Source: Acidimicrobiia bacterium
GTDB lineage: Bacteria > Actinomycetota > Acidimicrobiia > Acidimicrobiales > VFJN01
Assembly: GCA_009694375.1 (NCBI GenBank)
Contig: SHVB01000010.1
Coordinates: forward strand, 1 to 64,000
Reading direction: 5' to 3'
Length of the DNA: 64,000 nt
Position 1 is the first letter of the stretch. The number at the start of each line of letters is the position of its first letter. The translations under genes and the position numbers were made by a program. The notes beneath the pieces are model-generated. The model was given only the letters and a program-made list of their open reading frames with translations. It had not been told where the DNA came from and ran no database searches. Positions 53,560 to 61,674 of this stretch are shown here, piece by piece.

Positions 53560-54702
53560 ATGTCCATCACCGTCGATGCTGTTATCGCCGCCCTTCGTCC
53601 CGTCGAGGACCCCGAACTACATCGTTCGATCGTTGATCTCGACATGGTCCGCAATGTGGAAGTGGATGGCGATTCGGTGGCCTTGGAGGTCACTCTCACG
53701 ATCGCCGGGTGTCCGCTGCGTAACGAGATTCAGAGCCGCGTCACCGCGGCCCTCGAGGGCATCGGGGTGGTCACCGTGACGCTCGAGTTCGGTGTGATGA
53801 CCGACGAGCAGCGCGCGGCGGTGCGCGAGAAGTTGCAGGGTGACCCCGCGGCGTCGGCGGGCAGCCAGCCTTCCCATGGCCACGCCGAAGGCCGCGCCAT
53901 CCCCTTCGCCGATCCCTCGAGCACCACCCGCGTGATGCTCATCGCATCGGGAAAGGGCGGGGTGGGCAAGTCCACCGTTACCACCAACCTGTCGGTGGCC
54001 CTGGCGCAGCGAGGCAAGAGCGTGGCGGTGATCGATGCCGACGTGTGGGGCTTCTCCATCCCGCGCATGTTGGGGGTAGAGCATCCTCCCGCGGTCATCG
54101 ATTCGATGCTCGTACCGCCCACCGGGGCGGGTGGAGTGCGCTGTATCTCGATGGGGTTCTTCGCCAAGGAAGACCAGCCGGTCATCTGGCGGGGCCCGAT
54201 GCTCCACAAGGCCCTGGAGCAGTTTCTCACCGATGTGTTCTGGGATGAACCCGACTATCTCCTGGTGGATCTGCCCCCCGGCACCGGCGATATCTCACTT
54301 TCGCTGGCCCAGTTCCTGCCGCGCGCCGAGGTCTATGTCGTGACCACACCGCAGCCGGCCGCCCAGCGGGTGGCCCAGCGGGCCGGTTTTATGGCCCAGA
54401 AGGTGAACCTCGAAATCAAGGGTGTGATCGAGAACATGAGTTGGTTCACCGGCGATGATGGCAAGCGTTATGAACTGTTTGGAGCGGGGGGAGGCGACGA
54501 GTTGGCCGACCGGCTCGCCGTGCCGCTGCTCGGGCAGATTCCCTTGGTCACCGAGCTGCGGGCCGGCGGCGACTCTGGGCACCCGATCGTGCTGACCGAT
54601 CCGGCCAGCGATGCGGCCCAGGCGTTTACCCTCGTTGCGGAGCGCGTGGAGCTCGATCTCGCTCCTACCCGGCGCTACCACCGGGAGTTGAAACTGCTCT
54701 AG
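53560..54702 (+). CDS. mrp: Mrp/ApbC-type Fe-S cluster carrier ATPase
   Basis: A 380-residue protein. Residues 1-78 are an MIP18/DUF59 domain; the P-loop SGKGGVGKSTVTTN is at 130-143, and DADVWGFSIPRML follows. The C-terminal segment where many Mrp/Nbp35 proteins carry C-P-x-C reads SWFTGDDGKRYELFG, so the bridging cluster cysteines are missing. Only C51 remains in the MIP18 part. The divergent SufR-like regulator is the likely controller. Role: cluster transfer; see the finding on the missing motif. Confidence 0.92.
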   Translation: MSITVDAVIAALRPVEDPELHRSIVDLDMVRNVEVDGDSVALEVTLTIAGCPLRNEIQSRVTAALEGIGVVTVTLEFGVMTDEQRAAVREKLQGDPAASAGSQPSHGHAEGRAIPFADPSSTTRVMLIASGKGGVGKSTVTTNLSVALAQRGKSVAVIDADVWGFSIPRMLGVEHPPAVIDSMLVPPTGAGGVRCISMGFFAKEDQPVIWRGPMLHKALEQFLTDVFWDEPDYLLVDLPPGTGDISLSLAQFLPRAEVYVVTTPQPAAQRVAQRAGFMAQKVNLEIKGVIENMSWFTGDDGKRYELFGAGGGDELADRLAVPLLGQIPLVTELRAGGDSGHPIVLTDPASDAAQAFTLVAERVELDLAPTRRYHRELKLL

Positions 54703-54769
54703 GGCGAACCCAAGGCCCCGAACGGGCGCGAGCGTTTGATTCCCGCGGGTGGGGCGTAACCTTGGGGCT

Positions 54770-55525
54770 ATGGAGCCGATCGTGCCCGACCCACCTGTGT
54801 TCCCCGTGGAGGATCGTCCGGTGGGGCGACGGGTAGTGCTGGGGATGCTCGGTCTGGGGGGTCTCGGAGTCTTGTTTGGAGCCAAGGTGCAGTCCGGTAT
54901 GGGTGCCTTTCTGAGTCCACTCACACGGAATGACCGAACGGGCCTGACGTCGTTGCTGCCCTCTAGCGATCGCTTCCGCATCTACTCGGTCACCGACTCG
55001 ATGCCCTCCCGCACGGATGCGCAGTACCGTCTCGTGGTTGATGGGGCGGTGGATCAGCCATTGGAACTCGACCTAGCCGACTTACGCGATCGCCTCCCCC
55101 AGACCAACCTCACCCGCGATTTTCAATGTGTCACGGGTTGGCGGGTGGCCGACGTGCCCTGGCGGGGGGTGAAGTTGGCCGATCTGCTGGCCGCCGTCGG
55201 GGTGGCGCCGGATGCCACCCACGTGAGGTTCTATTCGTTCGACGGGGTCTACACCGAGACGCTCACCCTCGAGCAGGCCCAGCGTGATGATGTGCTCGTC
55301 GCCCACGAGATGCTCGGCGGACCCGTGACGCAGCCCCACGGTGGTCCGGTGCGTCTCTATGTGGCTCCGATGTATGGCTACAAGTCGCTGAAATGGCTGG
55401 ATCGCATCGAGGTGGTTCGGGCGCTCGATGCCCCTACGGATCCGGGGTACTGGGAAAATCTTGGGTACGACACGGATGCCTGGGTGGGGGAGTCCAACGG
55501 GCTGAGCGACGCCCCCACCGCATGA
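54770..55525 (+). CDS. sulfite-oxidase-type molybdenum oxidoreductase
   Basis: A 251-residue molybdopterin oxidoreductase. The likely molybdenum-binding Cys is C120 in RDFQCVTGWRVADVPWRG. The N-terminus has a twin-arginine (residues 20-21) followed by a hydrophobic stretch, which suggests Tat export or membrane anchoring without a strong cleavage site. The ATG at 54770 is preferred over 54749. The stop overlaps the cytochrome b gene (ATGA), so the two form an exported enzyme and membrane electron carrier unit, comparable to MsrP/MsrQ but with a different membrane partner. The substrate is unknown. Confidence 0.9.
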   Translation: MEPIVPDPPVFPVEDRPVGRRVVLGMLGLGGLGVLFGAKVQSGMGAFLSPLTRNDRTGLTSLLPSSDRFRIYSVTDSMPSRTDAQYRLVVDGAVDQPLELDLADLRDRLPQTNLTRDFQCVTGWRVADVPWRGVKLADLLAAVGVAPDATHVRFYSFDGVYTETLTLEQAQRDDVLVAHEMLGGPVTQPHGGPVRLYVAPMYGYKSLKWLDRIEVVRALDAPTDPGYWENLGYDTDAWVGESNGLSDAPTA

Positions 55526-56175
55526 AAACTGCGGCGCAGGACGCCAACGAGGTGGTGCGCTTCGACCGGGTCGAGCGTTGGTTGCACTGGAGTAACGCGA
55601 GTCTCTTTCTCGTTTTGTTGGCCACGGGCATGACGCTCTACATCCCGGCGCTGTCGAGCCTGGTGGGACGGCGGGTGCTTCTGAAAGACATTCACGTGAT
55701 TAGTGGTCTCCTGTTGCCGCTACCTCTGCTGGCGGCCTATGCGGGTTCGTGGCGGGGTGGTCTGCGCCGGGATGTGCGGCGACTCTCCCGCTGGTCGGTG
55801 GAAGATCGCCGCTGGCTCACCAGCGGGGGGCGACGCGGCCACGCCACCATGGGCAAGTTCAACGCGGGTCAAAAGCTCAACGCCATTTTTGTGGCGGGGT
55901 GTATCCCGCTGCTGTTCGTCACCGGTTCCATCATGAAGTGGTTCAACCCCTTCCCACTGGCGTGGCGAACCGGGGCGACCTTTGTGCACGACTGGTTGGC
56001 CATTGCCCTTGTCGCGGTCATCACCGTGCACATCCTCAAGGCGCTGTCCGATCCGGTGGCTCTGCGGGCCATGCGCCGCGGCACTGTTCCTCGGGCCGTG
56101 GTGGTGCGGCATCACCCCCGGTGGGCGGCCGAAGTTGGGGCCGAGGGACAAGGCGGCACGGAGTCGAGCCAATGA
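55522..56175 (+). CDS. membrane cytochrome b (b561/formate DH-gamma type)
   Basis: A 217-residue protein with four transmembrane helices. Histidines H22 (RWLHWSN), H58 (KDIHVISGL), H156 (FVHDWLA) and H170 (ITVHILKAL) are positioned to bind two b hemes, as in Ni-Fe hydrogenase or formate dehydrogenase cytochrome b subunits. It overlaps the molybdenum enzyme stop, so it likely passes electrons between that enzyme and the quinone pool. Confidence 0.88.
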   Translation: MKTAAQDANEVVRFDRVERWLHWSNASLFLVLLATGMTLYIPALSSLVGRRVLLKDIHVISGLLLPLPLLAAYAGSWRGGLRRDVRRLSRWSVEDRRWLTSGGRRGHATMGKFNAGQKLNAIFVAGCIPLLFVTGSIMKWFNPFPLAWRTGATFVHDWLAIALVAVITVHILKALSDPVALRAMRRGTVPRAVVVRHHPRWAAEVGAEGQGGTESSQ

Positions 56176-56212
56176 CCGGTAGATTGACCCCCGCCCCTAC
56201 CGAGGAGATTAT

Positions 56213-56443
56213 GTGGACGTCCGCATCGGCCTGACCCAGACCCCGAAAGAGCTTGAGGTGCAGTTGGACGACGACGCCGATGCCGGCGCTCTCAAGAAGC
56301 AGGTCGAGCAGGCCCTCGCCGATGGCTCCACGCTATGGCTGACCGACCGCCGAGGCCGTCAGGTTGGCGTACCGGCCGAGAAGCTGGCCTATGTAGAGAT
56401 CGGTAGCCCGAAGGACGATCGCCGCATCGGTTTCGGCGGCTGA
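56213..56443 (+). CDS. DUF3107 family protein
   Basis: A 76-residue protein beginning VDVRIGLTQTPKELEV at a GTG with GAGGAG upstream. The remainder (SPKDDRRIGFG near the end) matches the actinobacterial DUF3107 family, an ATP-binding-like small protein of unknown role found near core genes in mycobacteria. It lies 42 bp before the ArsA-like pair. Confidence 0.88.
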   Translation: MDVRIGLTQTPKELEVQLDDDADAGALKKQVEQALADGSTLWLTDRRGRQVGVPAEKLAYVEIGSPKDDRRIGFGG

Positions 56444-56485
56444 TCCTCTCCTAGTGGGGGAGACGGCAACGGAGTTGCGCTCGTC

Positions 56486-57421
56486 ATGACCGTGGAACTC
56501 CTTGACCGCAAGTTGCTGTTTGTCACCGGTAAGGGTGGGGTGGGTAAGACCACGATCGCCGCCTCCTTAGCGGTACTGGCGGCGCAGCAGGGCCGACGCA
56601 CGTTGGTGGGGGAGGTGGATGCCAAAGGCAACCTGGCCGACTTCTTTGAGATCGGCCCCACCCGGTTCAAAGAGCGGGAGGTATCCCGCAACCTGTGGGC
56701 GATGTCGATGAACACGGAGGATTCGCTCAAGGAGTATTTGAATCTGCAACTGAAGATTCCGTTGGTGGCGCGTCTGGGGCCACTAGCCCGCACGTTTGAT
56801 TTCGTGGCCAATGCCGCCCCGGGTGTGAAGGAGATTCTCACCATCGGGAAGTTCGTGTGGGAGGTGCGCGAGCGCCACTACGACCTCGTGGTCGTGGATG
56901 CGTCGGCCACGGGGCACATCGTTGGTCAACTGGCCGCGCCCCAGTCGATCCAAGAACTGGTGCAGGTGGGTCTGGTGCGGGATCAGACGGATTGGATGCT
57001 CGACATTCTTGGTGATCCAACGAAGACCGGCGCGGTGATCGTGGCGGCCCCCGAGGAGATGCCGGTGAACGAGACCCTCGAACTCGTCACCCGGCTTCGC
57101 GCTGAGACGGTGGTGGATCTCGCGGCAGTGGTGGCGAATCGCGTGCTCCCCGAGTTGTTTACCCGTCGCGAAGAGAACATCTTCGATGCTCTGCCGGTGG
57201 CGACGCTGACCAAAGCGATCGGTGGTCCGGTGCAGCCTCTGCTCGATGGGGCCCAGTTGGCGGTAACTCTTCGCCGCACGCGCGGCGTGCACCTGGCGCG
57301 GCTGCGCCAGGAGTTGCCCCCCGAGGTTCCCTTGCTCTTCGTGCCGTACCTGTTCCAACGCAGTCACGGTGCCCGCGCCACCCGTCAGGTTGCCGAGCAT
57401 CTGAACGAAGAGTTGACCTAG
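56486..57421 (+). CDS. ArsA/Get3-like ATPase, subunit 1
   Basis: A 311-residue ArsA-family ATPase with P-loop GKGGVGKT (15-22), EVDAKGNLADFFE and the switch-like VVVDASATGHIVGQL. It is 2 bp upstream of a second, 391-residue ArsA-like gene. This is the arrangement of mycobacterial Rv3679-Rv3680, a conserved actinobacterial pair. No arsenite-binding cysteine triplet is visible, so arsenic transport is unlikely. Confidence 0.92.
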   Translation: MTVELLDRKLLFVTGKGGVGKTTIAASLAVLAAQQGRRTLVGEVDAKGNLADFFEIGPTRFKEREVSRNLWAMSMNTEDSLKEYLNLQLKIPLVARLGPLARTFDFVANAAPGVKEILTIGKFVWEVRERHYDLVVVDASATGHIVGQLAAPQSIQELVQVGLVRDQTDWMLDILGDPTKTGAVIVAAPEEMPVNETLELVTRLRAETVVDLAAVVANRVLPELFTRREENIFDALPVATLTKAIGGPVQPLLDGAQLAVTLRRTRGVHLARLRQELPPEVPLLFVPYLFQRSHGARATRQVAEHLNEELT

Positions 57422-57423
57422 CC

Positions 57424-58599
57424 ATGCCCGCCCCCAAGCGCCCCGCCGCCAGCACGCGTTCGATCGAGCAGTTGTTGGCGGCCAAGGAGATCGTGATTCA
57501 CTGCGGTTCGGGAGGGGTGGGCAAGACCACCACGGCGGCGGCGGTGGCCGCGATGGCGGCGGTCCATCACGGTGGCAAGGTGCTCGTCCTCACCGTCGAC
57601 CCCGCTCGCCGACTGGCCAATGCCCTGGGTCTGGAGGCATTTGGTAACAACGAGACGCAGGTACCGCCGGCGGCGTTTACGAAGGCCGGGGTGGAGGCAC
57701 GCGGCGAGTTGTGGGTGGCGATGCTCGACACGAAACAAAGTTGGGATGATCTCGTCACTCGTCACGCCCCCGACCCGGAAACACGGGAGGCCATCCTCGC
57801 CAATCCGCTCTACAAGAACATCACGGGTCGCTTTGTGCAGAGTCACGATTACATCGCCATGGAGCGGCTCTATGAGATTCACGCCTCGGGGACCTACGAC
57901 CTAATTGTGGTCGACACGCCTCCCACCCGAAACGCCATCGACTTTCTTGAGGCGCCGGAACGCATGGCCGACTTTTTTTCGAGCCGGCTTCTGCGTTGGC
58001 TCACCGTGCCGGCCCGTAGCCGGGTGTTCTCGTTGGCCTCCCGGCCGTTCTATTCGGTGGCAGACCGCGTGCTGGGGTCGAAGTTTCTGGAAGACATTGC
58101 CGAGTTCTTCCTTCTGTTCCAGTCCATGTACGACGGTTTTGTGGAACGAGCGACGGCGGTGAACCACACGCTGGGAGACAAACGCACCACCTTCGTGGTG
58201 GTGTCTACGTTGGAGGCGGCGCCCGTACGCGAAGCCGAGTTCTTCATCGAGGCTCTCGATCAGCGGGGCTTGCACCTGGGGGCGGTTGTGCTCAATAAGG
58301 TGCTGCCGTCGTGGTTTCTCGAAGAGGGCACCACGGCGTCGGCGCGGGCAATGGTTTCTCGATCCGAATCGTTGGCCGAGGCGCTGCCGGCATCGGCTGG
58401 ATCACCGGAGTTGGTGGCCCGAGTGCTGCGGGAGGTTGGAGAGAGTTTTCTCAACTTTCAGGTGGTGGCCAAGCGGGAAGAGGACACTCGGGCCGATCTC
58501 TCCTCCGCTCCGGAGGTGGTAGCCACCGTGCCCTATTTTGATCGCGACATCACCGACCTCGCCGGGTTGTTGGAACTCGGCGAACAACTCTGGCGCTAA
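57424..58599 (+). CDS. ArsA/Get3-like ATPase, subunit 2
   Basis: A 391-residue ArsA-family ATPase. P-loop GSGGVGKT is at residues 28-35, VDPARRLANALG follows, and the signature VVDTPPTRNAIDFL matches the Rv3680-type partner. It would form a heterodimeric ATPase with the preceding product. Its role in mycobacteria is linked to membrane/metabolic stress, but the client is unsettled. The ATG is 2 bp after the upstream stop. Confidence 0.92.
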   Translation: MPAPKRPAASTRSIEQLLAAKEIVIHCGSGGVGKTTTAAAVAAMAAVHHGGKVLVLTVDPARRLANALGLEAFGNNETQVPPAAFTKAGVEARGELWVAMLDTKQSWDDLVTRHAPDPETREAILANPLYKNITGRFVQSHDYIAMERLYEIHASGTYDLIVVDTPPTRNAIDFLEAPERMADFFSSRLLRWLTVPARSRVFSLASRPFYSVADRVLGSKFLEDIAEFFLLFQSMYDGFVERATAVNHTLGDKRTTFVVVSTLEAAPVREAEFFIEALDQRGLHLGAVVLNKVLPSWFLEEGTTASARAMVSRSESLAEALPASAGSPELVARVLREVGESFLNFQVVAKREEDTRADLSSAPEVVATVPYFDRDITDLAGLLELGEQLWR

Positions 58600-58687
58600 G
58601 GCATCCTGGGGGCATTGAGAGTCCGTCGGGTTGACCGGTTCAAGCTGTAGGGTTTCGCTGGGCACCAAGTGGCTGGAAAGCACCACT

Positions 58688-58927
58688 ATGAGGCTGTTTC
58701 GATCCAAAAATTCTGGCGAGCACCAGGTTGTCGACCTTCGGACCGCGGTAGCGGCGCCCTCAGTGCCCGCATGGGGATCGCCGTCGGCCTGTCCGTATTG
58801 TGGCGGTCGGGGCTACCTCGATCACATCGATCTGTTCGACGAAATCATGTACCTTCACTGCACCGCCTGTGGGGAAAAGTTTGTCCTTACCCGGGCCCAA
58901 ACTGACGCCGCCCGCCCGAGCGCATAA
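58688..58927 (+). CDS. small zinc-ribbon protein
   Basis: A 79-residue protein with one zinc-ribbon: C35-P-Y-C38 and C58-T-A-C61. The N-terminus is basic (MRLFRSKNSGEH). The ATG at 58688 is preferred to 58631, whose leader looks non-coding. It sits between the ArsA-like pair and the sensor kinase, 36 bp before the latter. Function unknown. Confidence 0.78.
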   Translation: MRLFRSKNSGEHQVVDLRTAVAAPSVPAWGSPSACPYCGGRGYLDHIDLFDEIMYLHCTACGEKFVLTRAQTDAARPSA

Positions 58928-58963
58928 GGGGCGGGCTGGTCAATCCCGTAACCTGGGGAAGTT

Positions 58964-60451
58964 ATGGCATCGCTGACCGAGCTTGCTCGCTTCCACACTT
59001 CTCTTGACGGCCGCGACGTCAACCATCTCCAGCGGCTCGTCGCCGTCTGGGGTCTGTTGGCCGACTTCTGTTTCGCCGATCTGCTGCTGTTCGCTCCCAC
59101 CGTGGATTCCGAGGATGCCGAGCGCTTTCTCGTGTTGTCCCAGGTGCGGCCGTCCACCTCGCAGACGGTCTACCGGGCCGACTGGATCGGGACGACCGTG
59201 GACGAGCAAGAGCGCCCGTTGGTATCGCGAGCGTTTCGCATCGGCGAGATCATTGATGGCGAGGCCACCATCGCGGCGTTGAAGGAACGGGTGCGCGTGT
59301 TGTGTATTCCGGTCCGTCATCGCGGCAAGGTCATCGCTGTGCTCACGCGTGAGTCCGCCCCCTCCTTTGGCCGGCAGCCAGGGGAACTTGAGCGCACCTA
59401 CGTCGACATTTTCAACCGCTTTGCCCGGATGATCTCGGCGGGCGACTTCCCCTTTGATGCCCAGGACTCCGAGACGGAGGAGGCGCCCCGGGTGGGCGAC
59501 GGCGTGATCCTGCTCGATGCCGCCGGCCGGGTGGAGTACACCTCACCCAACGGTGTGTCGGCACTGCACCGGGTTGGGGTGCATGCCAACGCTGAAGGTC
59601 TGCGGTTCGGTGAACTGGGCCTTGATGACAGCCTCGTGCGGACGGCGTTCTCCATCGCCGCCCCAGTGACCGAGGAGTTGGAGGGAAGCGCCGATGTGTC
59701 GGTGCTGATCCGCTGCATTCCACTGATCGACCACGGGGTGGTCTCGGGTGCGGTTGTCCTCACCCGGGATGTGTCCGAACTGCGGCGGCGAGACCGCCTG
59801 TTGCTGTCCAAGGATGCCACTATCCGGGAAATCCACCACCGGGTGAAGAACAACCTGCAGACCATCTCATCGCTCCTGCGGCTCCAGGGCCGCCGATTTT
59901 CTTCCCCCGAAGCCAAAGAAGCCATTGAGGAGTCCGTTCGGCGCATCCGGGCCATTGCCTTGGTGCACGAAACGTTGTCGCGTGAGGCCGGCGACGATGT
60001 GGCCTTTGTAGAGATCGTTCGACCCCTTCTGCGCATGGTGGAGGAGGGGATGTCCTCGGAGGACCGCCCGGTGGTATTGCGGGTGGAGGGCGACGCAGGC
60101 TTCCTCCCCGCGGCGGTGGCCACCCCGTTAGCGGTCGTACTCAACGAGTTGCTGCAAAATGCGATCGACCATGCTTTTCCGGCCGGTCTAGATCTGCAAG
60201 TGGACCCGGGGGTTGCGATTGTGGGCCTGCACCGAGAGGGCGATCGGCTGACTGTCACCGTGGTCGACGACGGCGTTGGGGTGCCCGCCAACTTCGATCT
60301 CACCGCCGTGACCGGGCTTGGCCTGTCGATCGTGCGCACTTTGGTCACTTCGGAACTCATGGGGACCATCGCCATCGAGCGGGGGGCGGGGGGCGGGAAC
60401 CGCCCCGGCACCGTCATCCGCCTCGATCTTCCCGCCTCGTTGCCCGAGTGA
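58964..60451 (+). CDS. PdtaS-like sensor histidine kinase
   Basis: A 495-residue soluble kinase. Residues 1-150 form a GAF-like H_kinase_N domain, 160-275 a PAS-like domain, 280-360 the HisKA_2 dimerisation region and 370-490 the ATPase domain. The phospho-acceptor is H291 in EIHHRVKNNLQT, and the N-box is NELLQNAIDHAF. No transmembrane helix, as in mycobacterial PdtaS (Rv3220c), which works through the RNA-binding antiterminator PdtaR. It is convergent with whiB1, and the same two genes neighbour each other in Mycobacterium. No PdtaR-like gene is in the window. Confidence 0.93.
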   Translation: MASLTELARFHTSLDGRDVNHLQRLVAVWGLLADFCFADLLLFAPTVDSEDAERFLVLSQVRPSTSQTVYRADWIGTTVDEQERPLVSRAFRIGEIIDGEATIAALKERVRVLCIPVRHRGKVIAVLTRESAPSFGRQPGELERTYVDIFNRFARMISAGDFPFDAQDSETEEAPRVGDGVILLDAAGRVEYTSPNGVSALHRVGVHANAEGLRFGELGLDDSLVRTAFSIAAPVTEELEGSADVSVLIRCIPLIDHGVVSGAVVLTRDVSELRRRDRLLLSKDATIREIHHRVKNNLQTISSLLRLQGRRFSSPEAKEAIEESVRRIRAIALVHETLSREAGDDVAFVEIVRPLLRMVEEGMSSEDRPVVLRVEGDAGFLPAAVATPLAVVLNELLQNAIDHAFPAGLDLQVDPGVAIVGLHREGDRLTVTVVDDGVGVPANFDLTAVTGLGLSIVRTLVTSELMGTIAIERGAGGGNRPGTVIRLDLPASLPE

Positions 60452-60466
60452 TGCCGCTACGCGAAG

Positions 60467-60491
60467 CGACCTCCCGCTGGACAGGAGGTCG
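60467..60491. terminator. 8-bp hairpin between convergent pdtaS-like and whiB
   Basis: CGACCTCC and GGAGGTCG form a perfect stem with a 9-base loop, 15 bp after the kinase stop. It is the first of two adjacent hairpins in the 74-bp convergent gap. Confidence 0.6.
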
Positions 60492-60500
60492 ACGACGAAA

Positions 60501-60518
60501 CGCACCCGAGGGGGTGCG
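60501..60518. terminator. 7-bp GC hairpin downstream of whiB
   Basis: CGCACCC and GGGTGCG form a 7-bp stem with a 4-base loop, 7 bp past the whiB stop. With the hairpin at 60467 it probably stops transcription from both directions. Confidence 0.6.
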
Positions 60519-60525
60519 GGGGGAA

Positions 60526-60822
60526 CTAGGCGGTGCGGCGCTGGCGGGCGACGTACTGCTTGCGCAACTGGCGCCGCTCCTCTTCAGAGGTGCCGCCCCA
60601 CACGCCGGAGTCCTGGTTGGTGGCGAGGGCGTACTCGAGGCATTGCACCTCTGCATGACATTCCCGGCAGACGGCCTTGGCGCTTTCGATCTGCTCGATG
60701 GCCGGGCCGGTGGTGCCGACCGGGAAGAACAGGTCGGGGTCGGTGTCGCGGCAAGAAGCGACGTCGCGCCAGTCCTCCCGCTCAACGGTGATTGGTAGGG
60801 GACGGTACTGGGCGAGGGCCAC
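60526..60822 (-). CDS. whiB1: WhiB1-type Fe-S transcription factor
   Basis: A 98-residue WhiB protein with 4Fe-4S ligands C24, C52, C55 and C61 (C-x27-C-x2-C-x5-C) and the turn SGVWGGTSEEERR. DPDLFFPVG after the first Cys is typical of WhiB1. It starts at GTG with GGAG six bases upstream; the protein has about 14 more N-terminal residues than Mycobacterium WhiB1. Next to the PdtaS-like kinase, as whiB1 is in mycobacteria. In that genus WhiB1 is an essential, NO-sensitive partner of sigma A; a similar role here is inferred. Confidence 0.92.
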   Translation of the reverse strand: MALAQYRPLPITVEREDWRDVASCRDTDPDLFFPVGTTGPAIEQIESAKAVCRECHAEVQCLEYALATNQDSGVWGGTSEEERRQLRKQYVARQRRTA

Positions 60823-60844
60823 GACATACTCCGGGCGTCAAATG

Positions 60845-60873
60845 GTCACGACGAGTTCGTGACGAGTTTCACA
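60845..60873. promoter_or_regulatory. CRP-like dyad and inverted repeat upstream of whiB1
   Basis: GTCACGA and TCGTGAC form a perfect 7-bp inverted repeat (60845-60863). Overlapping it, CGTGA-N6-TCACA at 60858-60873 matches the CRP consensus TGTGA-N6-TCACA with one mismatch. The site is 36 bp upstream of the whiB1 GTG. In Mycobacterium tuberculosis whiB1 is a known target of the CRP homolog Rv3676. No crp gene is in the window. Confidence 0.6.
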
Positions 60874-60987
60874 TGCCGCCACGCTGAGGGACTCAGTCCT
60901 AGTGCATGTTCGGCTGCGTTGGACATCTTATCCTCAGTGCGCTAACGCTTGCAAGCACTTTTTGTCGAGTCGAAGGTGACATTTGGC

Positions 60988-61674
60988 ATGCTCGTGATCG
61001 CTCATCGTGGGGCATCCACGGATTTTCCTGAGAATACCCTGCTGGCCTTCGAGGGTGCCGTGGCCCAGGGGGCCGATGGTGTCGAGTTGGACGTCCGTCG
61101 CACCCGTGATGGGGCCCTCGTGGTGAGCCACGACGACACCCTTGCTGACGGTCGCGTGTTGGTGGACACCGACATGGCCGATCTCCCCGAATGGCTCCCC
61201 GGTTTTACCAGCGCCCTCCGCACCTGCCGCCCACTGACGGTGGTGAACACGGAAATCAAAAACGGGCCGGACGATAAGGATTTCGACGTCAGCGAGCAGT
61301 TGGCGGCGGCCGTGGTGGCCGAATTGACGGCGCGGGGCGAACTCGACGACGGCCGTCACCTCATCTCCTCCTTTCATCTTCCTACGGTGGATCGGGTGCA
61401 TGCGTTGGCGCCTCAGTTGGCCACGGCCTGGTTGGTTACTCTCGTAGAGGATCCGGGTGCGCTCATCGACATGGCAGCGAGGCGCGGCCATGTGGCTATC
61501 CACCCTTACCACGTGTTCGTATCGAAAACCTTTGTGGCTCAGGCGCACGCAGCCGGCTTGGCGGTGAACACCTGGACGTGCGACGAACCAGACCGCATCA
61601 AATGGTTGGCTGATCTTGGGGTAGATGCGGTGGTCACCAACGTGCCCGCCATCGCGCGTCAGGCCCTCAGCTAG
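60988..61674 (+). CDS. glycerophosphodiester phosphodiesterase
   Basis: A 228-residue GDPD. Catalytic and metal residues are visible in MLVIAHRGASTDFPENT (H6), GVELDVRRTRDG (E33, D35) and VVSHDDTL (H48). No signal peptide, so a cytoplasmic type. The ATG at 60988 puts the first strand at the usual position; 60949 would add 13 residues. A perfect palindrome GCTTGCAAGC (60947-60956) lies in its leader. The stop overlaps the convergent kinase stop by 8 bp. Confidence 0.92.
   Translation: MLVIAHRGASTDFPENTLLAFEGAVAQGADGVELDVRRTRDGALVVSHDDTLADGRVLVDTDMADLPEWLPGFTSALRTCRPLTVVNTEIKNGPDDKDFDVSEQLAAAVVAELTARGELDDGRHLISSFHLPTVDRVHALAPQLATAWLVTLVEDPGALIDMAARRGHVAIHPYHVFVSKTFVAQAHAAGLAVNTWTCDEPDRIKWLADLGVDAVVTNVPAIARQALS

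Noticed and set aside
60901-60987. sigma-70-type promoter for the GDPD gene
   Set aside because: TATCCT at 60929 looks like a -10 element but no fitting -35 box was found.
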